From the NCBI GenBank assembly GCA_947479085.1, contig CANJYB010000007.1:136432-186677 (forward strand): a stretch of DNA of 50,246 nt. Reading direction: 5' to 3'. The translations under genes were made by a program, and so were the position numbers. The stretch comes from Bacteroidota bacterium (GTDB taxonomy: Bacteria > Bacteroidota > Bacteroidia > 2-12-FULL-35-15). Positions 35,424 to 44,200 of this stretch are shown here, one piece after another (position 1 is the stretch's first letter; each line of letters begins with the position of its first letter). The notes under the pieces were generated by a model. That model ran no database searches. It saw nothing but the letters and a program-made list of their open reading frames with translations, and was not told where the DNA came from.

Positions 35424-35449
35424 AAGCCCTGCAATATTTTGCAGGGCTT
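35424..35449 (-). terminator. Intrinsic terminator of the 28-codon small-protein unit
   Basis: AAGCCCTGCAA (35424-35434) pairs perfectly with TTGCAGGGCTT (35439-35449), with a 4-nt loop. On the minus strand it is followed by seven T residues: a strong rho-independent terminator 30 bp past the small frame's stop. Confidence 0.85.
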
Positions 35450-35478
35450 GTTTTTATATAATGTGTTTTTTATCAATT

Positions 35479-35565
35479 TCATTTCATCATCACAAAAAGC
35501 AATATCGCTGCAGGGTGCTTGCGCATCCAGCATTTTACAGACATCTTATGTTTCAGTGATTGCAT
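35479..35565 (-). CDS. 28-residue small protein with its own promoter and terminator
   Basis: ATG at 35565 opens a 28-codon frame ending in TGA at 35479. The peptide is basic (M-Q-S-L-K-H-K-M, then W-M-R-K-H-P) followed by the hydrophobic stretch A-A-I-L-L-F-V-M-M and a final lysine, so it could be a small membrane-associated peptide. The case for expression is the context: a near-perfect Bacteroidota promoter (-33 TTG, 19-bp spacer, -7 TACTTTTG) 20 bp upstream, an A-rich leader typical of the phylum, and a perfect terminator 30 bp downstream. Coding status needs protein evidence; a small RNA is the alternative. Confidence 0.5.
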   Translation of the reverse strand: MQSLKHKMSVKCWMRKHPAAILLFVMMK

Positions 35566-35585
35566 TTGTTTTATTTTTTACGGCA

Positions 35586-35616
35586 CAAAAGTAGGTAATG
35601 ATTTTAATCCTGCAAT
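35586..35616 (-). promoter_or_regulatory. Promoter of the small-protein unit
   Basis: On the minus strand ATTG (35613-35616) is separated by exactly 19 bp from TACTTTTG (35586-35593), the best full match in the window to the Bacteroidota -33/-7 promoter pattern. Confidence 0.65.
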
Positions 35617-35665
35617 GGAATATGCATTATATTAATGTTAACGTTTCTTAAAATGATTATACTGA

Positions 35666-35794
35666 TTATTTCATCAGTTCCTTGAATGCGATAAGTAGAG
35701 AATTAATTTCTTCCAGAGTTTTATTATATATAATAATAGACTCATTATTAATTTTTGTTTTAGCAAGAGGAATTAATAACTGGGTTTCATCCGT
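35666..35794 (-). pseudogene. Possible C-terminal remnant of a helical protein
   Basis: The minus strand is open for about 42 codons between two stops and ends I-N-S-L-L-I-A-F-K-E-L-M-K before TAA at 35666. There is no start codon. The composition and K-E-L-M-K ending look like the last helix of a four-helix-bundle (S23-like) protein, but this is weak. The rest of 35640-35955 is AT-rich and empty. Confidence 0.22.
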
Positions 35795-35955
35795 TTATTC
35801 TAATTCAAAGTAGAAAAGAAAACAATGAGAATAAGTAACAAATCTACTTTAATTTTTTAGAAGAAAAAGTGAATTTTCAAAACGATAAAATCAGGAACAA
35901 AATAAATAAAAAAAGCAATCTTTTAATTTCTGGGAAGAAGAGTAAGTGAGGAATA

Positions 35956-36933
35956 CTAAGAAATTGAGTCGACCGACTTATAATAATGAAGAACGTCTTT
36001 TAAACTTTGTTCAGTGGAGATGGTAGGAGTCCAACCGGTATCTTTCCTGATTTTTTCGTTGCTGCCAATTATTATCGTGTTATCGTTAGGGCGAACAAGA
36101 GCCGAATCCGTATGATGGCTAACATTGATGTTTAATTCAGCAGCCATTATTTGAATGGCTTCATTTAATGAAGTGCCTTTGCAGGTGCATACATTATACA
36201 ACTGGCCCTTTACTCCTTTTTTAAACAAAAGATAATAGGCTTGTACCACATCTCTTACATCCACAAAATCCCGGATAATGGAGGTGTCGCCTGTGGTCAG
36301 GTCTTTTACTTCCGAATTATTTTTACTCAATGCAATCAGTTGCTTTGCAAAGGATGGAATAACAAAAATATCTTTCTGATAACTGCCAATATGATTGAAC
36401 GAACGGGTCATTACTATGTCCATTCCGTAACTGTCTACATATACTTTTGATAGCATTTCCTGGGATACTCTTGCTACTGCATAAGGGCTAACAGGTTGCA
36501 ATGTATGTTCTTCCTTTAAAGGTAAATCGGCTGCATTTACGTTTCCATATTCCTCTGAAGAACCAATGGAAAGAATGCGGCATTTAATTTCCAGCAAGCG
36601 TATGGTTTCAATAAGATTCAGGAAAATATTGGTATTGTTGGTAAAACTTTCCACCGGTTTTTTCCAACTCATGGCCACACTGCTGTTAGAAGCAAGATGC
36701 AATACATAATCAGGTTTAAAGTCGGAGATAACCTGTTCCACCTGTTCCTTGTTCAGCAAATCTATTTTACGAAAACTACAGGAAATATATTCGAAATGAG
36801 TAAGGTTCAGATCGGTTTGATTAATGTCAATACCCAATACTTCGGAAGCAATTTTATTTGCTTCGAGGTAATCTAAAAAATGTTTGCTCACAAATCCCGA
36901 AAAACCGGTAATTAAATATTTTTCTTTCTTCAT
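35956..36933 (-). CDS. SDR-family nucleotide-sugar epimerase/reductase (GDP-mannose dehydratase or RMD-like)
   Basis: A 325-residue extended short-chain dehydrogenase. The NAD(P) motif is L-I-T-G-F-S-G-F-V at ~7-15 and V-L-H-L-A-S at ~76-81 is the expected strand. The catalytic serine region is S-I-G-S-S-E-E-Y-G (~123-131) and S-P-Y-A-V-A-R-V-S-Q-E (~151) holds the tyrosine. The usual Y-x-x-x-K lysine is arginine here. The C-terminal R-P-N-D-N segment contacts the nucleotide. It most resembles GDP-6-deoxy-mannose reductase or GDP-mannose 4,6-dehydratase. It is divergent from two glycosyltransferase genes, with a -7 element TACTTTTG at 36950-36957, so it likely supplies a sugar for surface polysaccharide. 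Confidence 0.82.
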   Translation of the reverse strand: MKKEKYLITGFSGFVSKHFLDYLEANKIASEVLGIDINQTDLNLTHFEYISCSFRKIDLLNKEQVEQVISDFKPDYVLHLASNSSVAMSWKKPVESFTNNTNIFLNLIETIRLLEIKCRILSIGSSEEYGNVNAADLPLKEEHTLQPVSPYAVARVSQEMLSKVYVDSYGMDIVMTRSFNHIGSYQKDIFVIPSFAKQLIALSKNNSEVKDLTTGDTSIIRDFVDVRDVVQAYYLLFKKGVKGQLYNVCTCKGTSLNEAIQIMAAELNINVSHHTDSALVRPNDNTIIIGSNEKIRKDTGWTPTISTEQSLKDVLHYYKSVDSIS

Positions 36934-37068
36934 TTATTTATTGGGTTGGCAAAAGTAAACAATATTTTGAAGTGGAAGTAAAGGGTAGGTGGTGAAATAA
37001 AAAGTGAAGAATAGCAACATCTGCAAAGCAGAAATGAAAACAATAAATACTTTCTTGCAGGTAATTGT

Positions 37069-37076
37069 TATATTTG
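37069..37076 (+). promoter_or_regulatory. Candidate -7 element for the glycosyltransferase pair
   Basis: TATATTTG fits the TAnnTTTG pattern and lies 37 bp before the first glycosyltransferase ATG. There is no TTTG at 19-bp spacing, so the match is partial. Confidence 0.4.
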
Positions 37077-37113
37077 TCCTGATTGCATATTTATTTGCCC
37101 GCAATTAAAATAT

Positions 37114-38367
37114 ATGAAGATTTTACAGATATGTAGCAAAATGCCTTTTCCACCAAAAGATGGAGGAAGTATTGCTATGAATATACTTACGGAAGGTTTA
37201 ATAAAATGTGGTAATGAAGTAAAGGTACTTGCTGTAAATACTCCCAAACACTTTATAAAGGAAGAAAACATTGACCGCGAATACAGGAAAAGAACTGATT
37301 TTAAATCGGTATTTATTAATACTTCCATCAAACCCTTTTCGGCTTTTGTAAATTTGTTTAGCTCTCAATCCTATAATGTCGTTCGTTTTTATTCGAATGA
37401 TTTGGAAACGAAACTGATAAAAATATTAAAAAGTCAGGAGTTTGATGTGGTGCAACTGGAAACATTGTGGGTGGCGCTTTATGTTGATGTTATCAGGAAA
37501 CATTCAAAGGCAAAAATAGTATTGCGTTCGCAAAACGTGGAATATGCCATTTGGGAACGCCTGGCAGAAGCGGCTTCCAATCCCTTGAAAAAAATGTATT
37601 TGAAACTGCTTGCAAAGCGGCTAAAGAATTATGAGCTTTCCATGCTTAATAAATACGATGGCATTGCAACCATTACAGATATTGACGGAAATGCCTTTAA
37701 AAAATTAGGATGTACCGTTCCAGTTATTAATATTCCGTTTGGAATAGATATTTCAAAATATAAAGAAGATAAATTGAGTGCCGAATTCCCTTCTGTGTTT
37801 CATATCGGGGCAATGGATTGGATGCCGAATTCAGACGGGATAAAATGGTTTCTTGAAAATGTATGGAAACAAATTCCTGCGCTTCATCCCGATGTAAAGT
37901 TATATCTGGCTGGGCGTAATATGCCGGAATGGTTAAGCCAATTAAAAATGCAAAATGTAGTAGTAGTGGGAGAGGTGGAAGATTCTCATTTGTTCATTAA
38001 TTCCAAATCAATAATGATAGTTCCGCTTTCTTCAGGTGGAGGCATGAGGGTAAAAATTATAGAAGGCATGGCCTTAGGCAAAGCCATTATTTCCACTTCC
38101 ATAGGAGCAGAGGGAATAGAATATGAAAATGGAAAAGATATTTTGATTGCCAATACTGCTGGCGAGTTTGTGGAAGCATTAAACAAATGCCTGGGTGATA
38201 AAACGTATACTGAAAGGGTTGCTCACAATGCTCGAATACTTGCAGAAAATAAATATGATAATTTAGCAATCTGTAAAAAGCTAACTGAATTTTATCATCA
38301 ATTAATTTTAAATTCTACCCCTGTCAGGGTTCCAAACCCTGACAGGGGTAATGACACCACAAGCTAA
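37114..38367 (+). CDS. GT4-family glycosyltransferase
   Basis: A 417-residue GT-B-fold glycosyltransferase. The N-terminal domain starts M-K-I-L-Q-I-C-S-K-M-P-F-P-P-K-D-G-G and has the acceptor-side R-S-Q-N-V-E-Y (~139-145). The C-terminal domain carries F-H-I-G-A-M-D-W-M-P-N-S-D-G (~228-241), the donor site M-R-V-K-I-I-E-G-M-A-L-G-K (~310-322) with the conserved Glu, and S-I-G-A-E-G-I. It probably adds a sugar from a nucleotide donor to a surface glycan. The last ~15 residues are encoded by a 33-bp REP-like hairpin and look acquired. The second glycosyltransferase gene starts 4 bp after the stop. Confidence 0.88.
   Translation: MKILQICSKMPFPPKDGGSIAMNILTEGLIKCGNEVKVLAVNTPKHFIKEENIDREYRKRTDFKSVFINTSIKPFSAFVNLFSSQSYNVVRFYSNDLETKLIKILKSQEFDVVQLETLWVALYVDVIRKHSKAKIVLRSQNVEYAIWERLAEAASNPLKKMYLKLLAKRLKNYELSMLNKYDGIATITDIDGNAFKKLGCTVPVINIPFGIDISKYKEDKLSAEFPSVFHIGAMDWMPNSDGIKWFLENVWKQIPALHPDVKLYLAGRNMPEWLSQLKMQNVVVVGEVEDSHLFINSKSIMIVPLSSGGGMRVKIIEGMALGKAIISTSIGAEGIEYENGKDILIANTAGEFVEALNKCLGDKTYTERVAHNARILAENKYDNLAICKKLTEFYHQLILNSTPVRVPNPDRGNDTTS
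38317..38349. repeat. REP-like palindrome inside the 3' end of the first glycosyltransferase gene
   Basis: ACCCCTGTCAGGGTT (38317-38331), a 3-nt loop, and AACCCTGACAGGGGT (38335-38349) make a perfect 15-bp inverted repeat. It is much more GC-rich than its surroundings and supplies codons for T-P-V-R-V-P-N-P-D-R-G. The same kind of CCTGTCAGGGTT palindrome is a familiar interspersed intergenic hairpin in Bacteroidota (from memory). Confidence 0.75.
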
Positions 38368-38371
38368 CGAA

Positions 38372-39538
38372 ATGAAACTCCTTGTTATATTATCCCGTGT
38401 TCCCTATCCCCTTGAAAAAGGGGATAAGCTAAGGGCGTTTAACCAAATAAAGGAGCTTTCGAAAAGAAATAAAATCATTTTGGTAGCATTAAATGATTCC
38501 AAACTCGACCCAAGAGCATTGGATGAATTGAAAAAATATTGTGTGGCCATTTCTATTGTTCCATTTTCCAAACTGACTGTTTTTAAAAACCTGGTAAGGA
38601 CTTTTTTCAGCAGTAAACCATTGCAGGTGGGATATTTTTATTTCAGTAAGGCGCAAAGCAAGGTGGACGAAGTGATAAAAAAACATCAACCGGATCATAT
38701 TTACTGTCAGCTCATTCGTACTACCGAATACGTGAAAAAGTATAAGGATATACCTAAAACATTTGACTATATGGATGTGTTTTCGAAGGGAATAGAACGA
38801 AGGAAAACAACAGATCCATTTTATATGAAGCCATTTTTAGGAATGGAATACCGAAGGCTATTGAAGTATGAACATGATATATTCTCTTATTTTAAGAATA
38901 AAACCATTATTTCCGAGCAGGATAAAAACCTGATTCCTCACCCGGATAAAAATGAAATTACTGTAATTCCCAATGGAGTGGATACGGAGTATTTTAAAGC
39001 CATAAAGTTTGAAAAGGAATTTGAATTACTCTTTAACGGTAATATGAATTACCCTCCCAATGTGGAAAGTGTGGAATACCTGGTGAATAAAATAATGCCG
39101 CTGGTATGGACTAAGTTGCCTAATGCAAGGTTATTGATTTCGGGTGCATCACCAAGTAAAAAAGTACTGGCGTTAAAATCAGAGAAAGTGGAAGTAAGTG
39201 GTTGGGTGGATGATATACGTTATAATTTTGCTATTTCAAAAGTATTGGTAGCACCCATGCAAATCAGTATTGGTCTTCAGAATAAATTATTGGAAGCAAT
39301 GGCGATGCAGTTACCCTGTGTTACTTCCACACTTGCCAATAATGCAATAGGAGCAAAGCATGATAACCAGGTAATGGTGGCAGATACTCCTGAAGAATAC
39401 GCGAAACACATTATTGAACTACTGGAAAACGAAACGAAAGCAAAACAGATAGCTTATAACGGGTATAATTTTGTGATTAATAATTTTAACTGGCAAAGTA
39501 CCACGGCTAAATTAGAGAAGCTGTTTCTAAAAAAATAA
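38372..39538 (+). CDS. GT4-family glycosyltransferase, TIGR03087-like
   Basis: A 388-residue GT-B glycosyltransferase starting at ATG 38372, chosen because M-K-L-L-V-I-L-S-R-V-P-Y-P-L-E-K-G-D-K matches the family start; an ATG at 38351 would overlap the upstream gene and add non-homologous residues. The C-terminal domain has L-L-F-N-G-N-M-N-Y-P-P-N (~219-230), V-S-G-W-V-D-D-I (~275-282) and L-L-E-A-M-A-M-Q-L-P (~302-311), whose Glu contacts the donor. The pattern recalls sugar transferases linked to exosortase/polysaccharide systems (TIGR03087), but no exosortase gene lies here. A strong terminator follows. Confidence 0.87.
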   Translation: MKLLVILSRVPYPLEKGDKLRAFNQIKELSKRNKIILVALNDSKLDPRALDELKKYCVAISIVPFSKLTVFKNLVRTFFSSKPLQVGYFYFSKAQSKVDEVIKKHQPDHIYCQLIRTTEYVKKYKDIPKTFDYMDVFSKGIERRKTTDPFYMKPFLGMEYRRLLKYEHDIFSYFKNKTIISEQDKNLIPHPDKNEITVIPNGVDTEYFKAIKFEKEFELLFNGNMNYPPNVESVEYLVNKIMPLVWTKLPNARLLISGASPSKKVLALKSEKVEVSGWVDDIRYNFAISKVLVAPMQISIGLQNKLLEAMAMQLPCVTSTLANNAIGAKHDNQVMVADTPEEYAKHIIELLENETKAKQIAYNGYNFVINNFNWQSTTAKLEKLFLKK

Positions 39539-39567
39539 AGTCCCGCAATTATTTCGGGACTTTATTT
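39533..39567. terminator. Bidirectional terminator between glycosyltransferase and convergent gene
   Basis: AAATAAAGTCCCG (39533-39545) pairs perfectly with CGGGACTTTATTT (39555-39567), loop 9 nt, T-rich on both sides. It overlaps the glycosyltransferase stop and also ends the convergent small secreted-protein gene. Confidence 0.85.
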
Positions 39568-39577
39568 TTGTGGTGAA

Positions 39578-39991
39578 TTACATTTTACCACCCATTGTCC
39601 ACAAAGACCAGTCTTTTTCAAACTTGTTCCAAACTCCATCAGAACCTGACCATTTCCACTCAGGAACTTCAGACCAGGTTTTTCCACCATCAGCTGATCA
39701 TTTTAACATTTTCATGTCAATCTTAAGCCATTTTCCATCTTTGTCCTGCCACATGCCATCTTTCACAGCATCCCATTTTTTTCCATCCATCGACATCCAT
39801 ACTCTTGCATCTTTAGCATTCAGTTTGTACCAAACTGTTTTGCCACCTTTCATTTCTTGCCATGTGCCGTCTTTTGATTTCATCCAATCGGTAGCGGTTA
39901 CCAACACCTTTGAGATTTTTACTTTACTTATTGTTGCATTTGCTGTAAACGCGAAGCAAACAATACTTGCTAATAGAACTAATTTTTTCAT
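39578..39991 (-). pseudogene. Small Trp-rich secreted protein interrupted by an in-frame TGA
   Basis: ATG 39991 gives a signal peptide (K-K-L-V-L-L-A-S, ending A-N-A) and a basic, Trp/Lys/Asp-rich mature part with repeated W-x-x-x-x-G-x-W motifs. TGA at 39698-39700 stops translation after 97 residues. The same frame then continues as S-A-D-G-G-K-T-W-S-E-V-P-E-W-K-W to TAA at 39578, right beside the shared terminator. The repeat pattern expects Trp at the TGA, a one-base change from TGG. The intact protein would be 137 residues. Function unknown; it is probably periplasmic or surface-associated. Confidence 0.65.
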
Positions 39992-40129
39992 TTGTTATTG
40001 GTTTTAATTGTTTATACTATCACTTACGAAGCAAAGTTTTTTTTGGATTTAGTATGATTAAAAAAATTTATGGAAATTTTAAATAAAGGAATATGTTTTA
40101 GCTTTACACCCTGATAGACTTAACCAACG

Positions 40130-40696
40130 GTGAAAATTTTACTTTTAGATAATTACGATAGTTTTACTTATAATCTTGTTCATTATATAGAACAGGTTTT
40201 AGAAGGAACTGTAGCTGTTTTTAGAAACAATGAAATAGAATTGAGTGATATTGAAAAGTACGACAAAATAATGCTTTCCCCGGGGGCGGGATTACCAAAA
40301 GATGCAGGGATTATGCCTCAACTGTTAAAAAAATATTATAAAACAAAAAGTATATTCGGGATTTGTTTGGGTCAGCAGGCCATTGCAGAAACTTTTGGAG
40401 GGACATTGTTAAACCTCAATGAAGTATTTCATGGGGTTGCCTCCCCGGTTACTATTGTTGCAGATGATTATCTTTTTAATAATGTTCCCAAAACTTTCAA
40501 TGTAGGTCGTTATCATTCCTGGGTAGTAAATAAGGTTGATTTGCCTGCTGAACTCGAAATAACTGCAGTGGATGAATTCGGTAATTGTATGGCTCTTAGA
40601 CATAAAGAGTATGACTTAAGGGGAGTGCAATTTCACCCGGAAAGTATTTTATCGGAATATGGTTTGGAAATAATAAGGAACTGGATAACTAATTAA
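40130..40696 (+). CDS. Anthranilate/aminodeoxychorismate synthase glutamine amidotransferase subunit
   Basis: A 188-residue class I glutamine amidotransferase releasing ammonia for a chorismate-using synthase. It begins at GTG 40130 with the typical I-L-L-L-D-N-Y-D-S-F-T-Y-N. The nucleophile is in F-G-I-C-L-G-Q-Q-A-I-A (~76-86) and the His/Glu pair in V-Q-F-H-P-E-S-I (~170-177). It could be PabA (folate) or TrpG (tryptophan); the absence of trp genes favours a stand-alone PabA-type subunit. A GNAT acetyltransferase gene follows 3 bp later. A 7-of-8 -7 box (TAGCTTTA) lies at 40099-40106. Confidence 0.92.
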   Translation: MKILLLDNYDSFTYNLVHYIEQVLEGTVAVFRNNEIELSDIEKYDKIMLSPGAGLPKDAGIMPQLLKKYYKTKSIFGICLGQQAIAETFGGTLLNLNEVFHGVASPVTIVADDYLFNNVPKTFNVGRYHSWVVNKVDLPAELEITAVDEFGNCMALRHKEYDLRGVQFHPESILSEYGLEIIRNWITN

Positions 40697-40699
40697 GAA

Positions 40700-41197
40700 A
40701 TGAAACTGACATTTAAAAAGGCTGAAGAAAAAGACATTCCTATCATTAATCAATTAGCTGATGTTATCTGGAAAAAACATTATCCGTCTATTATTACCAT
40801 GGAGCAGATTGATTATATGTTGGATAAGATGTATTCGACAGCAGCACTTGCAGAACAAATGAAACAAGGCCATCAGTTTACGCTTGTTTATTTGGAGAAT
40901 GTTCCGGTTGGATACATTTCGATAAGTACAGAAAACGGTAAGGATTATTTCCTGAATAAATTTTATGTGCTTACAGATATACATAGAAAAGGAATAGGAG
41001 CAAAACTGTTTGAACATGTTTTAAATCAAATTCCGAATGCGGAGACTATAGAACTTGCTGTAAACCGCATAAATTATAAAGCCATTAACTTTTATTTTAA
41101 GCTTGGCTTTACCATTAAGTATTCGTTTGACAAGGAAATAGGAGTGGGATTTTATATGAATGATTTTATGATGATTAAACGAATTCATCCTTTGTAA
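40700..41197 (+). CDS. GNAT-family N-acetyltransferase
   Basis: A 165-residue acetyltransferase using acetyl-CoA. The pyrophosphate-binding motif is L-T-D-I-H-R-K-G-I-G-A-K-L (~93-105). The strand before it (F-L-N-K-F-Y-V) and the late I-N-F-Y-F-K-L-G-F motif (~130-138) complete the GNAT fold. It lies 3 bp after the amidotransferase gene and is surely co-transcribed. The substrate (amine, peptide or antibiotic) cannot be inferred. Confidence 0.9.
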   Translation: MKLTFKKAEEKDIPIINQLADVIWKKHYPSIITMEQIDYMLDKMYSTAALAEQMKQGHQFTLVYLENVPVGYISISTENGKDYFLNKFYVLTDIHRKGIGAKLFEHVLNQIPNAETIELAVNRINYKAINFYFKLGFTIKYSFDKEIGVGFYMNDFMMIKRIHPL

Positions 41198-41286
41198 ATA
41201 TTGATTAATCGCTTCCTGAAGATTGCTCTCCACTTCTTAATCAATACTCAATTGTTTTTTATACCTTGCGCTCTCAAATCTTTCGA

Positions 41287-44200
41287 ATGCTACGAAAACT
41301 ACTTTCTTTATTGTTCATCGTTTTGTTTTTTACAAACACCACGATTGCCCAGGATTGGGTAAAAAAAATGCAGGATTCCACTGTAAATTTTTATGATGTA
41401 AAAAAATCATTTACTAAATATTGGGCAAAGGAAGAACGCAAAGAAAAGTTCAAGTCCCTGTTTACTTTCAGAAAAGAATCGGAAGAAGAAAACGAAGGAA
41501 TGATGCTTTACAAACGTTGGGAAAACTTTGTTGAACCGCGTATATACCCATCCGGTGACCGAAGCGTTATGGAAGCGGGTAATTCAGAAATCAGAAAACT
41601 AATTAATGATCATCAATATAAAGCTTCCCGACAGGTGGGAGGTAACTGGTCGCCAATAGGTTCCTTTGTAGTGCCTGACAGTGGAGGAGGAGCAGGGCGT
41701 GTAAACTGTGTTCGTTTTGACCCGTCACATCCTAATACTTTATTTGCAGGAGCTCCTGCAGGAGGATTATGGAAATCAACAGCCGGAGGCTCCGGCTGGG
41801 TAACCAATACTGATGCACTCCCTTCGCTTGGTATAAATGATGTGCTGGTTGACCCTTTGAATTCAAATGTTATGTATGTAGCCAGTGGCGATGGTGACCA
41901 TGCGGATACTTACAGTGTAGGAGTTCTAAAGTCAATAGATGGTGGGATCACCTGGAACATTACAGGACTAAGTTCCACCACCATCCAGGCGCGTTTGGTT
42001 TATAAATTATTAATGAACCCTTATGACCATAATATGATTTTTGCGGGAGCAAGTAATGGCATTTTCAAATCAATTGATGCGGGTGTTACATGGGTGCGTG
42101 TTTCTGCTTCCGGAACTATTCACGATATTGAATTCAGACCGGGAAGTAGTACAGTAATGTATGCAGTTTCGTCCAATACTTTTTTGAAATCAATGGATAC
42201 AGGCAATACCTGGACATCGATTTTTGGTGGGCTTCCTTCGCCTTCGGGTGTTAACAGGTTAGCTATTGCCGTTAGTCCTGCAGCTCCCGGTTATGTGTAT
42301 TTATTGGCTTCTGATAATGCAAACAGTGGTTTTTATGGTTTGTATCGTTCTACTAATTCAGGAACCTCTTTTGTTTTACGATCAAGTTCCCCTGAATTAT
42401 TGGGTTGGGATGTAAACGGTGGAGGAAATGGCGGACAAGGCTGGTACACGCTTTCTTTGGCTGTTAATCCTATTGATCAATATGAAGTGGTGGTAGGTGG
42501 TGTTAATACATGGAAATCGATGGATGGTGGAGATACCTGGTCCATTATCGGACATTGGACAGGAGCTAGCGGAGTGCCTTATGTGCATGCTGATGTACAC
42601 GATTTAACTTATAAGCCGGATGGAAGTGCTTTATTTGCCGGGACAGATGGTGGAGTTTTTAAAACAACCGATGGCGGGCTATCTTGGACAGACATCAGTG
42701 CCGGACTTCAAATAGGGCAGTTGTATTGTCTTGGAGGTTCTTATACTCATTGGGATAAAGTTATACAAGGCTGGCAGGATAATGGTAGCAACCTTTTTAA
42801 TGCAGGAACATGGGACCATGTGGTGGGAGGAGATGGCATGGAATGTTTTATTGACTGGAATACTTCCCGTTATATGTATGCAGAATATCAATATGGTGCT
42901 TTAAGGAGGTCGGTGGATTATGGAGCCAGTTTTCAGAATATAATGAACCAGATAAACGAAACCGGACAGTGGGTAACCCCATGGTGCCAGGACCCGCAGG
43001 TGTCCACTACTATTTATGCCGGATTTAAAAACGTATGGAAATCGGTAGATAGGGGTGATAACTGGACTGCTATTTCTACTTTTAATTCAGCAGGTTTAAA
43101 GTCATTGGCCGTGGCTGCTTCCAACCCCAATTACATTTATACAACAAACGGTACACTTGTTTACAGAACTACCGATGGAGGAACAACATGGAACAGTGGT
43201 ATTGTAACCGGAAACACGGGAGCGATATCCTACCTTACGGTTTGTACTACCAATCCACTTATTGTATGGGCAACTGTTTCGGGATATACAGCAGGTAAAA
43301 AAGTTTTTAAATCCGTTAATGGTGGAGTAAGCTGGACCAACATTTCCTATAATCTGCCTAATATTCCGGCTAACTGTGTAATAAATCAGACAGGAACTGC
43401 GGACGGAGTGTATGTGGGTACTGACCTTGGGGTTTATTATAAAGACAATACAATGACTTCCTGGATGCCTTTTTCAAACGGATTGCCGAATGTAATAGTG
43501 GATGAACTCGAGATTCACTACCCAAGCAGTTTGCTTCGGGCTGCTACCTTTGGCAGGGGATTGTGGGAAACACCTATTCGCGACCCTGCATCCAATTTAC
43601 CTTTTGCTAATTTTAGAGGAGATACCTTGAGTGGCTGTCCCGGTTTTAATGTTCAGTTTTATGATAGCACGCTCAATACTCCCATTGCCTGGCAATGGCG
43701 TTTTCCGGGAGGAACACCTGATACATCTTCACTTCAGAATCCGGTGGTGACATATAATACTCCCGGCACTTATAATAATGTAACTCTTTTAGTGACCAAT
43801 GCCAATGGTACCGATTCGGTTACCAAGTATTCTTATATTGCAGTGAGTCCTAACCTGCGACCGCTTATTTATCGTAACCCCGGAGATACTATTTGTTCCA
43901 ATACCACAGGGCAGCTTGTTTCGAGTCCTGCACAGACTTATCACTGGTGGCCGGGAAATCAAACCACAATTGGTATTTCGGCAAATACAACCGGTGCCTT
44001 TGCTGTTACTACCACAGATGTATTCAGTTGTTCAACCGTATCGGATACTGTTCATATTTATTCTGTTCAGGCGCCTGCTATTCCTACAATTACTATTTCG
44101 GGTGATACTTTGTTTTCGAGTGCTCCTTTCGGGAATCAATGGCTAATGAATGGAGTTGTTTTGCCCGGTGAAACGCATCCTTATTATGTAGTTATAAACG

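Noticed and set aside
22552-39991. Genome-wide recoding of TGA to tryptophan
   Set aside because: Trp is encoded by TGG in all intact genes, and TGA is a normal stop in the lycopene cyclase/CruF gene (13145) and in the lipoprotein gene at 20063.
41266-41286. TTG start adding 7 residues to the BNR protein
   Set aside because: ATG 41287 gives a standard signal peptide; the extra residues are not signal-like.
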